Below, piece by piece: positions 1 through 7,129 of a DNA stretch of 12,449 nucleotides. Below the pieces are notes generated by a model. The model did not search any database. It was not told the DNA's origin and worked only from the letters and a program-made list of their open reading frames with translations. The translations under genes were made by a program, and so were the position numbers. Each line of letters starts with the position of its first letter. The stretch's first letter is position 1. Source of the DNA: JAAZBG01 sp964390065 (GTDB taxonomy: Bacteria; Fibrobacterota; Chitinivibrionia; Chitinivibrionales; Chitinispirillaceae); NCBI GenBank assembly GCA_964390065.1, contig CAYMGX010000126.1, positions 1 to 12,449 of the forward strand. The letters are read 5' to 3'.

Positions 1-92
1 TTACAAAGAACCAGATTCTCATGCAGTCAGGTACGGCAATGCTTGCGCAGGCTAACCAGATATCGCAAAACGTACTTTCTCTGCTCAGGTAA
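1..92 (+). CDS. fliC: Flagellin, C-terminal end only (partial, 5' part outside window)
   Basis: Reading from base 3 the frame gives TKNQILMQSGTAMLAQANQ followed by ISQNVLSLLR and a TAA stop at 90-92. This matches the very conserved D0 helix that ends bacterial flagellins (typical form ...QILxQAGTAMLAQANQxPQNVLSLLR). That helix packs in the inner core of the flagellar filament and is needed for export and polymerisation. Only about 29 residues lie in the window, so the variable domain and the flagellin type cannot be judged. The next gene starts 425 bases downstream and two hairpins follow the stop, so the flagellin is probably the last gene of its transcript. The symbol is generic; the organism may call it hag or flaB. 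Confidence 0.9.
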   Translation, partial: TKNQILMQSGTAMLAQANQISQNVLSLLR

Positions 93-97
93 GCTTT

Positions 98-120
98 TTG
101 ACAGATATTTAATCTGTCAA
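98..120 (+). terminator. Perfect hairpin just after the flagellin stop
   Basis: TTGACAGAT (98-106) and ATCTGTCAA (112-120) form a perfect 9-bp stem with a 5-base loop, starting 6 bases after the flagellin TAA. There is no T-run after it (TATCTTACAA follows). It may therefore be an mRNA 3'-end stabiliser or part of a two-hairpin terminator with the next element rather than a classical intrinsic terminator. Confidence 0.45.
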
Positions 121-143
121 TATCTTACAATAGAAGTAGTATT

Positions 144-186
144 TAAAGGCAATGAATCATCACAGGGTTCATTGCCTTTACTAATT
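144..186 (+). terminator. Long perfect hairpin, probable flagellin transcription terminator
   Basis: TAAAGGCAATGAA (144-156) and TTCATTGCCTTTA (168-180) form a perfect 13-bp stem with an 11-base loop. The stem's 3' arm ends in TTTA and is followed by CTAATTTTCC, a modest T-rich tail. Placed about 50 bases after the flagellin stop and before the next promoter-like sequence, it is best read as the terminator of the flagellin transcript. The weak T-tract keeps confidence moderate. Confidence 0.5.
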
Positions 187-255
187 TTCCCGCAAACAAT
201 TGTCAATGCTTTTTTGCTCCGCAATGTTATAGTATCAGCGTGGCCTTCGCAATTA

Positions 256-284
256 TTGCGGTCTTGCTGAATTGTAATTATAAC
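256..284 (+). promoter_or_regulatory. Candidate sigma-70 promoter
   Basis: TTGCGG (256-261) is separated by 17 bases from TATAAC (279-284), matching the -35/-10 consensus at 4 of 6 and 5 of 6 positions with ideal spacing. The expected start near 291 lies just upstream of an SD-like AGGACGAGG (293-301) and a short ORF. It could instead drive a leader transcript running into the TPR gene. Confidence 0.4.
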
Positions 285-307
285 TTGAAACCAGGACGAG
301 GCATACT

Positions 308-421
308 ATGATGTTTATATGGGTAAATTACTTTGAAAACGCAGGAATAACAGCTGTTTGTCAGGTAATTCATAGAAAATTATCCTACCTGTACGTTACT
401 TCGTATATATATATTAAATAG
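308..421 (+). CDS. Candidate small protein, 37 residues, unknown function
   Basis: An ATG at 308 opens 37 codons ending in TAG at 419-421, beginning MMFIWVNYFENAGITAVCQ. GAGG (298-301) sits 6 bases before the ATG, ideal SD spacing, and a good promoter lies at 256-284. The product is rich in aromatic and aliphatic residues but shows no clear transmembrane segment or recognised motif. Support is purely from the placed expression signals. A chance ORF in an intergenic region, or a leader of the downstream TPR gene, is equally possible. Confidence 0.3.
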   Translation: MMFIWVNYFENAGITAVCQVIHRKLSYLYVTSYIYIK

Positions 422-425
422 GGTG

Positions 426-455
426 TTGCGCTTTGTATAGATGTTATTATACAAT
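426..455 (+). promoter_or_regulatory. Candidate promoter of the TPR gene
   Basis: TTGCGC (426-431) and TACAAT (450-455) with an 18-base spacer lie in an AT-rich stretch about 60 bases before the start codon of the large TPR gene. The predicted start is near 462, giving a 5' leader of roughly 55 bases. The match is decent but unverified, as AT-rich DNA yields such matches easily. Confidence 0.35.
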
Positions 456-517
456 TAATAGTGATAAAAACTGCATGATAACTCTTTAATCAGCTATCTT
501 TACAGAAAGGCAGGCTC

Positions 518-3500
518 ATGCGAATCCTGATTACGCTTGCGATTGTATTTTTTTTCCAGATAAGTGCTATTGATGCGCAGGTTCAAAACAAAACAGTACC
601 TAAAAAAATACCACCAAAGGTTGCTGCAAAACCAGCTGCTGCGACCGCCGGATCTAAAGCTCCGGTGGCAAATCCTAAAACGGTACAGCCAAAACCAGCC
701 GCAGCTCCTGATGGTGCAGTCTCTTTTATGTTTGGAGGGACAAGTGATCTATCAAGCAATGGAAAAGAACGATGGCTTGGTATGCTTCTTGAAAATGCAC
801 TTGAGTTCAAATGTTCGCAGGTCTCTCAACTCAATTTTGTTTTGTCAAATGATGTGTACTCAAATATTCCCGGTTTTGGATCCATTGCAGCACCCCCTAC
901 AGAACGTGAGTATTTTGATGTAGCAAAGAAACTTAAGGTTAAATACATGGGAAAAGCCAAGTATGAATTTTCAGGTGGCCGTAACGTACAATATTATCTT
1001 GAAGTTGTTTCAGTAGCAGATGGTAATACCGTTGCAACCATTGAACGTTCATTTAATGTCGAAAAAATGGGTGTGGAGATTGATGGTATCATCGGTGACC
1101 TGATAAAATCGCTCAAAATCACCACAGGTCCTGATTTGGCAAGATTCCTGCGTTTCCCGATCATTAGTGAAGACATTAAAAATATGAAAATCGTTGGTGA
1201 GTATCTGTTTAATTCCAGGTTTTCATCCACACCGGATAATGCTCAGACTGTTGATAATTTCAGGATGATCTGTTCGAAAGATCGACCCATGCTTCTTGCT
1301 TTTTGGTATGGAGGTTTTATCTTTGAAAATGCAGGACTCAACGTCGATGCGATAGAGGCGTTTAAGGTTGTCAATCAGACGTTTCCTGAGTATCTAAATG
1401 TCTATGTACCGTTAATTCGTGTTAACCGTAAAGCCGGAAGATTTGATAATGCTCATAGTGTAATTTCTCTTGCAGAGCAACGTGGCATTCGAAAAGCTGA
1501 TCTTCTTGTAGAGAAAGCACTTGTTGCCCAGGCACTGAAGAAGACTACAGAGGCGGAGAATATTTTCAAACAGATTTTGTCGGTTGATCCGGATAATGCA
1601 ATTGCACTGCTAAATTATGCACGTAAATGCAACGATGAGGGACGGGGTGTTGATGCCGGTAACGCATGTAACCGGTTTCTTAAGGCACACAAACCGACGG
1701 CTGCGATATTTGTTGAGCTTGGGCGTAGTCATCTGATTCAGAAAAAAAAGGATGAAGCAATTAAGGCGTTTGTTCGCGCCACACAGCTTGACAGTAAGAA
1801 TCCTGCTCCGCTTGCATTTCTGGGTGATTTGTATTTGTCGAGTAAATCGTTCGTTGAGGCATCAAAATACTATGATAAGGCGCTGCTTGTTGCTCCGGAA
1901 AACATAGATCTGGCAATTAATGCTGCACTGGCCTACAAGGCGAGCGGAAATGCACAAAAGTCACTTGAACTCTTAAGAAAAATGGAACCGCGCTATCCTC
2001 AGCATCCGGTATTAAATCGCGAACTTGGCATGCTCGAATATGCACGTAAAGAAAATGATAAAGCGATGGGACATCTTGAAGCTGCCAATAGAGGAGAAAG
2101 CATTACTGATCCAAAGGTAATGCTTGCACTTGGGTTGCTCTATGTTGATTCAAAGCAATATGTGAAGGCTTTACCTCTGCTTAACAAGGCACTGCCATCG
2201 CTTACCAACAAGACAGAATGTAAAATCGGGCTTGCAAAAATACAGCTTGCACTGGCAGATACAGATGCTGCGGTGACATTACTTGACGAATTGGCATTGC
2301 AAAAGGTTGCGATTCCCGGTGCGTATCTGACTATTGCAGACAAATACTATGGGCAGGGTGACAAGGTCAGGAGTTACGAATATTATAAAAAGGAATATGC
2401 ATCAAATAAATCTGATGTGTCAGTATTAAAAAAGATCGCCGAAATTTCATTTGAGTCATCATTGTGGCAGGATAGTAAAAATGCGTATGCTGCAATAGTC
2501 GCCAAAGATCCGAAAGATGCATCTGCACTTTATAAAATGGCAATTATTTCGCTTCAGTTAAAAGATGCTCCCGGTGCGGCGGTGTATGTAAAGAAGGCTG
2601 CCTCACTTGGAAATGCAGAACCGGATCTGTATTATCGTCTTGGTCTTGGATTCAAGGGGCTTAATGCAGCAAAAGATGCGGCAATCGCATTTGAGAAGTG
2701 TGTAAAGATCGATCCATCAAATGAACGGGCGCTGCTGGAACTTGGTGCAATATTTGTCACACTGAAAAAAGACAGTGCCGCAGCGGAAGTACATTACAAA
2801 CTGTTTGAACTCGATAACGTCAAGTATAAAGACCGGGCGATCAGCGCTGCTGCAATGTTTGAAAAAGGCGGTGCTTATGACAGGGCAAAAGCTGTATGCA
2901 TAGCATTTCTGAAAAAGAATACTGCCAATACTGAAATGTCTTTGCTGCTGGCACGACTTGAACACCGGTCGAAAAATTACGGGGCTGTTATTGATGCCGC
3001 TGGTACTATTCCGGTGGTGAAACTCGACACGCTTATGTTGCGTATTCTTGCAGAATCATTCAGTAATACACAGCAATACAAAAAGGTAATACCCTATACA
3101 TCTGCAATGGCTCAAAAACTGCCATCATCGGTGTGGGCTGCGGAATTAAGTGCTGTTGCTCATGACAAAAATGGAGCACCTGATCAGGCTGCAGTTATGT
3201 ATAAGAAATATGCAACATTAACCGGTAATCATCAGAAATATGGTGTCAGGCTTGGTGAAATTCTTGTGGAATTAAAGCAGTATAAAAATGCGATTGGGCA
3301 TTATGAAATTCTATCAAAGACATTTAATAAAGATGGTATAATCAGCGGGAAACTTGCAGAGCTTTACTTTAAAACAAAGGACTATACCAATGCGCTTGTG
3401 CAGGCACGAAAGGCATTGACATTTGCAAACGCCCCGGTCGAACTGAATCTTATCGTCGGTCGCTCTGGTGTGATGTTAAACAATCAGGCTGTTGCAACAG

Positions 3501-5104
3501 AGGGATTTACAAAATATCTGAAAGTATCAGAAAACGACACTGCTGCGCTTAACGAATTTGGAAAGTATGCATATAATAACAAAGATTATAAAAATGCAGC
3601 CGATGCATTTGCAAATGCATTGCGTTCCGGATCTGACAATTTTTCAGTTCGTAAGATGCTGGGTATATCACTGCTTAAACTTGATGATCAGGCAAAAGCC
3701 GTTCCACATCTTGAAAAAGCACTTGAGTATCAAAAGAATGACAAAGAGGTAATTACACTTCTGGCAAAATGTTACAGTACCAGCGGTGATAAAAGATCGG
3801 TAATAAAAGCGTTACAGAATCTTAGTGCTGTTGATAAAACCAACTTTGATGTGCGCAAACAGCTTGGAGATATGCTGTATGCTGATGAACAATATGCTGA
3901 TGCCGCAAATGTTTACGAAGAGGCTACATTGCTTAAACGATGTCAGATCGATATTCATCTGAAGCTGGCGGATATTTACGCGCGTATGAACAAACAGGAA
4001 CTTGTTGGCGGGCAGCTTCGCAGCGCTCTTGGATGTGATTCAAAGAATCCTGATGTCTACTTCCAGGTGTATCTCTATTTTGATTCACGCAGGGACACGG
4101 TTAAAGCAATGGATTATCTCAGGCAAACCCTTGATCTTGCACCATCACACCCCGATGCAACACAAAAACTCGGTGAAATGCTGCTTGCATCCAACAAGCC
4201 TGCTGATGCAGCTACCTATCTTACCCGTTCTGTCAAAACAAAACCTGATGTTAAAAACAAAGCGCTCCTTGTTCAGGCTCTTTACAGGACAAATAAATTT
4301 GCTGATGCTGTTCCATATGTTAAAAGTATAGCAGTACCGGATACACGTGATCCGGAAATTTTAAAATGGTCCGGTTTTGTCATGAAAGCAACCGGTAACA
4401 CTGATGTTGCAATCAAGATGCTTGAGCGTGCTGTGCAGGTTGATAATAGCTGTGGTCAGTGTTATTTCTTTCTTGGAGATCTATACTACGAGAAAAGCAA
4501 TTTTGATGAATCGGTGAAAAATTATCAGGCTGCAAATTCGATGGTTGGTTTTTCTGAAACTGTTGCAATGAAAATCGGGCATATCTTTTCGTTACTCGGC
4601 AGAGAAGCACAGGCTCGTAATGCCTGGGAAGCGGTGATTCAGAAACGTCCCCAGAACATGGAAGCGTGGTACAGGATTCTTCACAGTTACATTATAACTG
4701 GGCAGCTTGATGCATATAATAACGTACTTTCGCGTGTGGCAACAGACAAAAGCGGGTGGGTCTCCCTTGCAAAAGGAGAACTTCTTGAATCGCAGGGACA
4801 GATGGATGCAGCATTCACAGCATGGGAAGCTGCATTTGCAACGCTGCCACCTGACAATACGGAAATGCAGGCTGCACTCGGGCGGTATTCATTACGTACA
4901 AAGGATTATGCTGCTGCAGTAGAATACTTTGGCAAGGCAATGGGGGGGGACCCGGAAAATTGTCAGTATATGGCTGACATGGGGAAAGCATATGAAGGAA
5001 TGGGAGATTACGCTACCGCTCTCGAAATGTTCAAAGAAGTAAAGCGCCGCCGTCCTGATTTTCCTGAAATAACAACGCTTATTGCACGTGTCAGCGGAAG
5101 ATAG
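518..5104 (+). CDS. Very large exported TPR-repeat protein with an N-terminal TolB-N-like domain
   Basis: 1528 residues. Residues 1-20 are a signal peptide (MRILITLAIVFFFQISAIDA, probable cut A20|Q21; no lipobox cysteine), so the protein should be periplasmic or surface exposed. Residues 24-66 form a Lys/Pro/Ala-rich low-complexity linker. Residues about 68-205 resemble the TolB-N-like/FlgO-like alpha-beta fold: a phrase DVAKKLKVKYMGKAKYEF, then a strand pair and DGNTVATIERS, in the order seen in proteins with the pattern 'GxxLGVxYVLxGxV...DAxTGxxLW'. From about 260 to the end are 34-residue helix-pair units of TPR type, clearest near 393-500, 700-755 and 1467-1520 (for example AYEGMGDYATALEMFKEV); the length allows more than 30. 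A CGQC pair at 1312-1315 could form a disulfide. TPR arrays are protein-binding scaffolds; no enzyme domain is visible. AAAGG (506-510) sits 7 bases before the ATG. It appears monocistronic. The partner and pathway are unknown. Confidence 0.93.
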   Translation: MRILITLAIVFFFQISAIDAQVQNKTVPKKIPPKVAAKPAAATAGSKAPVANPKTVQPKPAAAPDGAVSFMFGGTSDLSSNGKERWLGMLLENALEFKCSQVSQLNFVLSNDVYSNIPGFGSIAAPPTEREYFDVAKKLKVKYMGKAKYEFSGGRNVQYYLEVVSVADGNTVATIERSFNVEKMGVEIDGIIGDLIKSLKITTGPDLARFLRFPIISEDIKNMKIVGEYLFNSRFSSTPDNAQTVDNFRMICSKDRPMLLAFWYGGFIFENAGLNVDAIEAFKVVNQTFPEYLNVYVPLIRVNRKAGRFDNAHSVISLAEQRGIRKADLLVEKALVAQALKKTTEAENIFKQILSVDPDNAIALLNYARKCNDEGRGVDAGNACNRFLKAHKPTAAIFVELGRSHLIQKKKDEAIKAFVRATQLDSKNPAPLAFLGDLYLSSKSFVEASKYYDKALLVAPENIDLAINAALAYKASGNAQKSLELLRKMEPRYPQHPVLNRELGMLEYARKENDKAMGHLEAANRGESITDPKVMLALGLLYVDSKQYVKALPLLNKALPSLTNKTECKIGLAKIQLALADTDAAVTLLDELALQKVAIPGAYLTIADKYYGQGDKVRSYEYYKKEYASNKSDVSVLKKIAEISFESSLWQDSKNAYAAIVAKDPKDASALYKMAIISLQLKDAPGAAVYVKKAASLGNAEPDLYYRLGLGFKGLNAAKDAAIAFEKCVKIDPSNERALLELGAIFVTLKKDSAAAEVHYKLFELDNVKYKDRAISAAAMFEKGGAYDRAKAVCIAFLKKNTANTEMSLLLARLEHRSKNYGAVIDAAGTIPVVKLDTLMLRILAESFSNTQQYKKVIPYTSAMAQKLPSSVWAAELSAVAHDKNGAPDQAAVMYKKYATLTGNHQKYGVRLGEILVELKQYKNAIGHYEILSKTFNKDGIISGKLAELYFKTKDYTNALVQARKALTFANAPVELNLIVGRSGVMLNNQAVATEGFTKYLKVSENDTAALNEFGKYAYNNKDYKNAADAFANALRSGSDNFSVRKMLGISLLKLDDQAKAVPHLEKALEYQKNDKEVITLLAKCYSTSGDKRSVIKALQNLSAVDKTNFDVRKQLGDMLYADEQYADAANVYEEATLLKRCQIDIHLKLADIYARMNKQELVGGQLRSALGCDSKNPDVYFQVYLYFDSRRDTVKAMDYLRQTLDLAPSHPDATQKLGEMLLASNKPADAATYLTRSVKTKPDVKNKALLVQALYRTNKFADAVPYVKSIAVPDTRDPEILKWSGFVMKATGNTDVAIKMLERAVQVDNSCGQCYFFLGDLYYEKSNFDESVKNYQAANSMVGFSETVAMKIGHIFSLLGREAQARNAWEAVIQKRPQNMEAWYRILHSYIITGQLDAYNNVLSRVATDKSGWVSLAKGELLESQGQMDAAFTAWEAAFATLPPDNTEMQAALGRYSLRTKDYAAAVEYFGKAMGGDPENCQYMADMGKAYEGMGDYATALEMFKEVKRRRPDFPEITTLIARVSGR
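4942..4949 (+). repeat. Run of eight G within the TPR gene
   Basis: Eight consecutive G bases lie in the reading frame as ATG GGG GGG GAC, around residues 1475-1478 of the TPR protein. The local consensus TPR phrase continues normally on both sides, so the assembled length is in frame. Mononucleotide G tracts can slip during replication; gain or loss of one base here would change only the last 50 or so residues. Confidence 0.9.
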
Positions 5105-5142
5105 AATAGTACTGATTTGTCAGGCATTCGCAAAATGATCTT

Positions 5143-5183
5143 AGCCTCACCCTCCTCTCCATTACATATGGAGAGGAGAGGCT
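5143..5183. terminator. Strong bulged hairpin between convergent genes (bidirectional terminator or dispersed repeat)
   Basis: CTCCTCTCCAT (5152-5162) pairs perfectly with ATGGAGAGGAG (5168-5178) around a 5-base loop. AGCCT (5143-5147) pairs with AGGCT (5179-5183) across a 4-base bulge, giving 16 bp in all. It lies 38 bases after the TPR stop and about 70 bases after the argS stop on the other strand, the right place to end both transcripts. No strong T-run follows in the plus direction; the minus direction has a short T-run (CATTTTGC). The purine/pyrimidine-strand composition (CCTCACCC..CTCTCC / GGAGAGG) also resembles dispersed intergenic repeat families. Confidence 0.5.
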
Positions 5184-5252
5184 TGAGTTGATTGTTAATA
5201 CTGATTGATAATAAGACGTATAATCACATAACGGTACGGCCTGAGTCAAGGT

Positions 5253-6947
5253 TTACATCTCTTCAATCGAATCAATACCCAATATCCACAGGCAGTTGCC
5301 GAGAACGCTCCGGAAAGACTTGACAAGTTGAATGCGAAATGATTCCTCGTTTGAGCCGATTACTTTACAGCCATGGTAGAATTCATTGAAACATTGTGCA
5401 AGTTCAAATGCATAGTTTGCGATTACTGATGGTGACAGTTTCTCATATGCAAAATTCACTGATGAAGAAAAGTAATTAAGCTTTTTAATTAGTTTCACTT
5501 CAGATGCTTCAAGGGAACCGATCGTAACCGGGGTCGTTGATGTCGATTTACGAATGATCGAACTTGCCCTTGCATAACTGTAAAGAAGATAGGGCCCGGT
5601 ATCACCTTCAAAACTGATTGCTTTCTTCGGATCAAACATCATGTTCTTCAGGATGTCAATCCGTAGGAGTGTGTATTTGATTGCCGAAAGTGCAATTTTC
5701 AGGCTGCGGTCATTCATTTCTTCCTGTGTTAATGTATAGCGTTCTTTCAGTTCCTCTGTAGCAAGTGACTGTGTTTCTTTAACGAGATCGTCAGCATCGA
5801 CAACCGTTCCTTCACGGGATTTCATCCGGCCTTCAGGGAGTTCAACCATTCCATATGAAAGATGTTTTATTTTGTCGGCAATCGGATACCCCAGTTTGCG
5901 GAATATTGCTATAAGAACCTGGAAATGGTATTCCTGTTCATTACCAACAACGTAGAGCGACTGGTCATAGTTGTACTCCCTGTTTTTAAGAACTGCAAGG
6001 AAAATATCCTGTACGATATACACCGATGTACCATCAGGTCTGAGCAGTACCTTCTCTCCAAGTTTTTCGTCTTCAAGGTTGACAATCACCGCACCATCAG
6101 CACGTTTGGTGAAAATTCCCTTCTCAAGTCCTTCAAGAATAATCTCTTTTCCGAATTTGTAAATTTTACTTTCGTAGTATTCTTTGTCAAATTTGATGCC
6201 GAAAAGCCTGTACGATTCCCGGAATCCGTCAAGAGCCCACGCATTCATTACTTTCCAGAGTGCAACAGTGGGTTCATCACCCGCCTCCCAAAGCCGCAGC
6301 ATCTCCTGTGCCCGATCATTCCATGATTCATCTTCAGCAGCTTTTTTACTGAATGCAACGTAATAATCACCAACAAAATGATCTGATTTTTTATTGACAG
6401 ATTGGGGAGTCGTGTTGTTACCGAACTCCTTATAAGCAAGCATTGATTTACAGATGTGAACACCGCGATCGTTGTTGATTGATGCACGCACAACATTGAA
6501 ACCGCAAAACGTTAGTAGTCTTGAAACGCTTTCTCCAATTGACATGTTACGAAGGTGTCCGAGGTGCAGCGGTTTATTTGTGTTTGGTGATGCAAACTCT
6601 ACAATAACTGTACCACTTTTTTTTAGTTTGCCATAATCAGGTGCTGTAGCATTGTCGATACATTGCTGTGTCATTACCTGCTTATTCATATAGAAATTAA
6701 TATATCCTGAAACGATGACAATCTTTTCTACTGATGACGGCAATACAAGAGCGGCTTTTATCTCTTCTGCTATAATTGCAGGACTTTTCCTGAAGACTTT
6801 GGACAAGCTGAATACAGGAAAAGAAAAATCACCTAAATCATCAGATGGTGGCATTTCGATAAGCTTTGAAATATCATCACGGGACAATTTGTCACCAATA
6901 ACACCTGAAAGCAACCCGACAATTAATTCTTTCACAAAAAACCCCAA
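5253..6947 (-). CDS. argS: Arginine--tRNA ligase (ArgRS)
   Basis: Class I aminoacyl-tRNA synthetase that charges tRNA-Arg with arginine using ATP in the cytoplasm. At 564 residues it has the usual ArgRS length. Residues about 1-95 are the N-terminal tRNA-recognition domain (DDLGDFSFPVFSLSK at 36-50 is typical). ASPNTNKPLHLGHLRN (119-134) contains the HIGH signature as H128-L-G-H131. VELPEGRMKSREGTVVDADDL (368-388) is the KMSKS-equivalent loop. GDTGPYLLYSYAR (448-460) opens the DALR-type anticodon-binding helical domain, which ends in LGIDSIEEM as expected. The annotated start is TTG (6947-6945), with an in-frame TGA two codons upstream. GTG at 6935 is a rival start with GGGG six bases before it; either choice leaves all domains intact. 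The gene is alone between a convergent neighbour and an unrelated upstream gene, with its own promoter. Confidence 0.97.
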   Translation of the reverse strand: MGFFVKELIVGLLSGVIGDKLSRDDISKLIEMPPSDDLGDFSFPVFSLSKVFRKSPAIIAEEIKAALVLPSSVEKIVIVSGYINFYMNKQVMTQQCIDNATAPDYGKLKKSGTVIVEFASPNTNKPLHLGHLRNMSIGESVSRLLTFCGFNVVRASINNDRGVHICKSMLAYKEFGNNTTPQSVNKKSDHFVGDYYVAFSKKAAEDESWNDRAQEMLRLWEAGDEPTVALWKVMNAWALDGFRESYRLFGIKFDKEYYESKIYKFGKEIILEGLEKGIFTKRADGAVIVNLEDEKLGEKVLLRPDGTSVYIVQDIFLAVLKNREYNYDQSLYVVGNEQEYHFQVLIAIFRKLGYPIADKIKHLSYGMVELPEGRMKSREGTVVDADDLVKETQSLATEELKERYTLTQEEMNDRSLKIALSAIKYTLLRIDILKNMMFDPKKAISFEGDTGPYLLYSYARASSIIRKSTSTTPVTIGSLEASEVKLIKKLNYFSSSVNFAYEKLSPSVIANYAFELAQCFNEFYHGCKVIGSNEESFRIQLVKSFRSVLGNCLWILGIDSIEEM

Positions 6948-7002
6948 TACTCAGGCCCATTAACTATGCGTGCCTGTAACTGTTAAAAAAACAATGTATT
7001 AC

Positions 7003-7030
7003 ATTATAATCGCATGCTATTTTTATTCAG
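7003..7030 (-). promoter_or_regulatory. Candidate argS promoter
   Basis: On the minus strand a perfect TATAAT occupies 7008-7003, preceded 16 bases upstream by CTGAAT (7030-7025), a partial -35 match (3 of 6). The expected start near 6996 gives a leader of about 50 bases before the TTG start. The -10 is strong, the -35 weak. Confidence 0.4.
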
Positions 7031-7086
7031 AATAGCAGAGAAGTAAAAAGATCGTATGGAAAGAAAATAATTAAAAACAGCAGCGT

Positions 7087-7100
7087 TGAACACCTGTTCA
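7087..7100. promoter_or_regulatory. TGAACA-CC-TGTTCA palindrome, operator-like
   Basis: TGAACA (7087-7092), CC, and TGTTCA (7095-7100) make a perfect 6+6 inverted repeat. It contains GAAC-N4-GTTC, the core spacing of Gram-positive-type LexA boxes. It lies between the stop of the 568-residue protein gene and the argS promoter, about 60 bases upstream of the latter's -35. It may be an operator, part of a weak terminator for the upstream gene, or chance. Confidence 0.2.
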
Positions 7101-7129
7101 TATGCATACAGGATTGAATATATTAAGAA

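Noticed and set aside
248..260. CGCAAT-T-ATTGCG palindrome
   Set aside because: One-base centre cannot form a hairpin loop and it overlaps the candidate -35; as an operator it has no further support.
43..270. 75-codon plus-strand frame across the flagellin end
   Set aside because: It overlaps the flagellin tail in another frame and runs through both hairpins; no SD and no recognisable product.
4451..4462. CGQC motif as a thioredoxin-like active site
   Set aside because: It sits inside a TPR helix pair with no thioredoxin fold around it; a structural disulfide is more likely.
5862..6326. 154-codon frame antisense to argS
   Set aside because: It lies entirely opposite the conserved ArgRS catalytic region, so it is a shadow of argS codon use, with no expression signals.
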